From positions 34,024 to 39,425 of the forward strand of contig DHJA01000050.1 of assembly GCA_002404095.1 (NCBI GenBank): a stretch of DNA of 5,402 nt, in the 5' to 3' direction. Source of the DNA: Planctomycetaceae bacterium UBA4732. GTDB lineage: Bacteria; Planctomycetota; Planctomycetia; Gemmatales; Gemmataceae. A model generated the notes under the pieces. It saw only the letters and a list, made by a program, of their open reading frames with translations. It was not told the DNA's origin and ran no database searches. Both the position numbers and the translations under genes were made by a program. Of this stretch, positions 5,349 to 5,402 are shown one piece after another; the stretch's first letter is position 1, and every line of letters begins with the position of its first letter.

Positions 5349-5402
5349 AAGAGGCGGGCGGGTCAACGGCCGCTTTCATCCGTCGCGGCCGCTCTCAGCG
5401 CC

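Larger units (their letters stand above)
5120..5402. other. Non-coding region upstream of the orphan gene
   Basis: No gene of useful length is visible on either strand. On the minus strand one frame enters from the right edge and stops after 12 codons at TGA 5365-5363, so it could be the tail of a neighbouring gene. The region contains the 38-bp repeat pair, the 5147-5187 hairpin, and a perfect 7-bp inverted repeat CGGCCGC/GCGGCCG (5367-5373 and 5385-5391). Only the ribosome-binding site next to 5119 is clearly linked to a gene; no clear promoter was found. Confidence 0.55.

Noticed and set aside
5367..5391. Inverted repeat CGGCCGC/GCGGCCG as an intrinsic terminator
   Set aside because: The stem has only seven pairs and no T tract follows on either strand.

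Overview
The window is GC-rich, and every gene I can support reads on the minus strand, so transcription runs from the right edge to the left. The content looks like an accessory element (an integrated plasmid, a degenerate prophage or a phage satellite), not housekeeping DNA. It has a large TOPRIM plus D5/P4-type primase-helicase, two small excisionase-like helix-turn-helix proteins ahead of it, small orphan proteins behind it, and a terminase-small-subunit-like HTH protein cut by the left edge. No integrase, capsid or resistance gene is visible. The style of the primase N-terminus and of the small HTH proteins suggests a planctomycete host. That is an inference from memory, held with moderate confidence.

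Layout from right to left (direction of transcription). 5120-5402 is non-coding: a perfect 38-bp direct repeat pair separated by 35 bp, a strong hairpin (5147-5187) and a weaker one near the edge. 4001-5119 encodes an unrecognised 372-residue protein with internal repeats and a basic, possibly DNA-binding C-terminus. 3885-4000 is a control region with six GTGTTC/GAACAC half-sites, two perfect palindromes, an 11-bp tandem repeat and a promoter-like sequence facing the downstream genes. 3608-3832 and 3342-3617 encode two small overlapping HTH proteins. A hairpin at 3312-3335 sits in the gap before the 744-residue primase-helicase (1033-3267). Next come a proline-rich orphan (551-964, or 551-1036 with an upstream start) and a 71-residue helical orphan (339-554), joined by four-base ATGA overlaps. 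After about 100 bp without a convincing gene, the partial HTH gene runs off the left edge (1-239).

How it may work together: the HTH pair would control excision or transcription from the 3885-4000 region, and the primase-helicase would replicate the element. The main non-gene signal is a family of GGAACA/TGTTCC sites in two places, one on each side of the primase gene: the 3885-3992 cluster, and a pair of 23-bp inverted copies at 905-927 and 1003-1025. This could be a regulator's operator set, a partition site, or a two-part replication origin comparable to ori and crr of phage P4.
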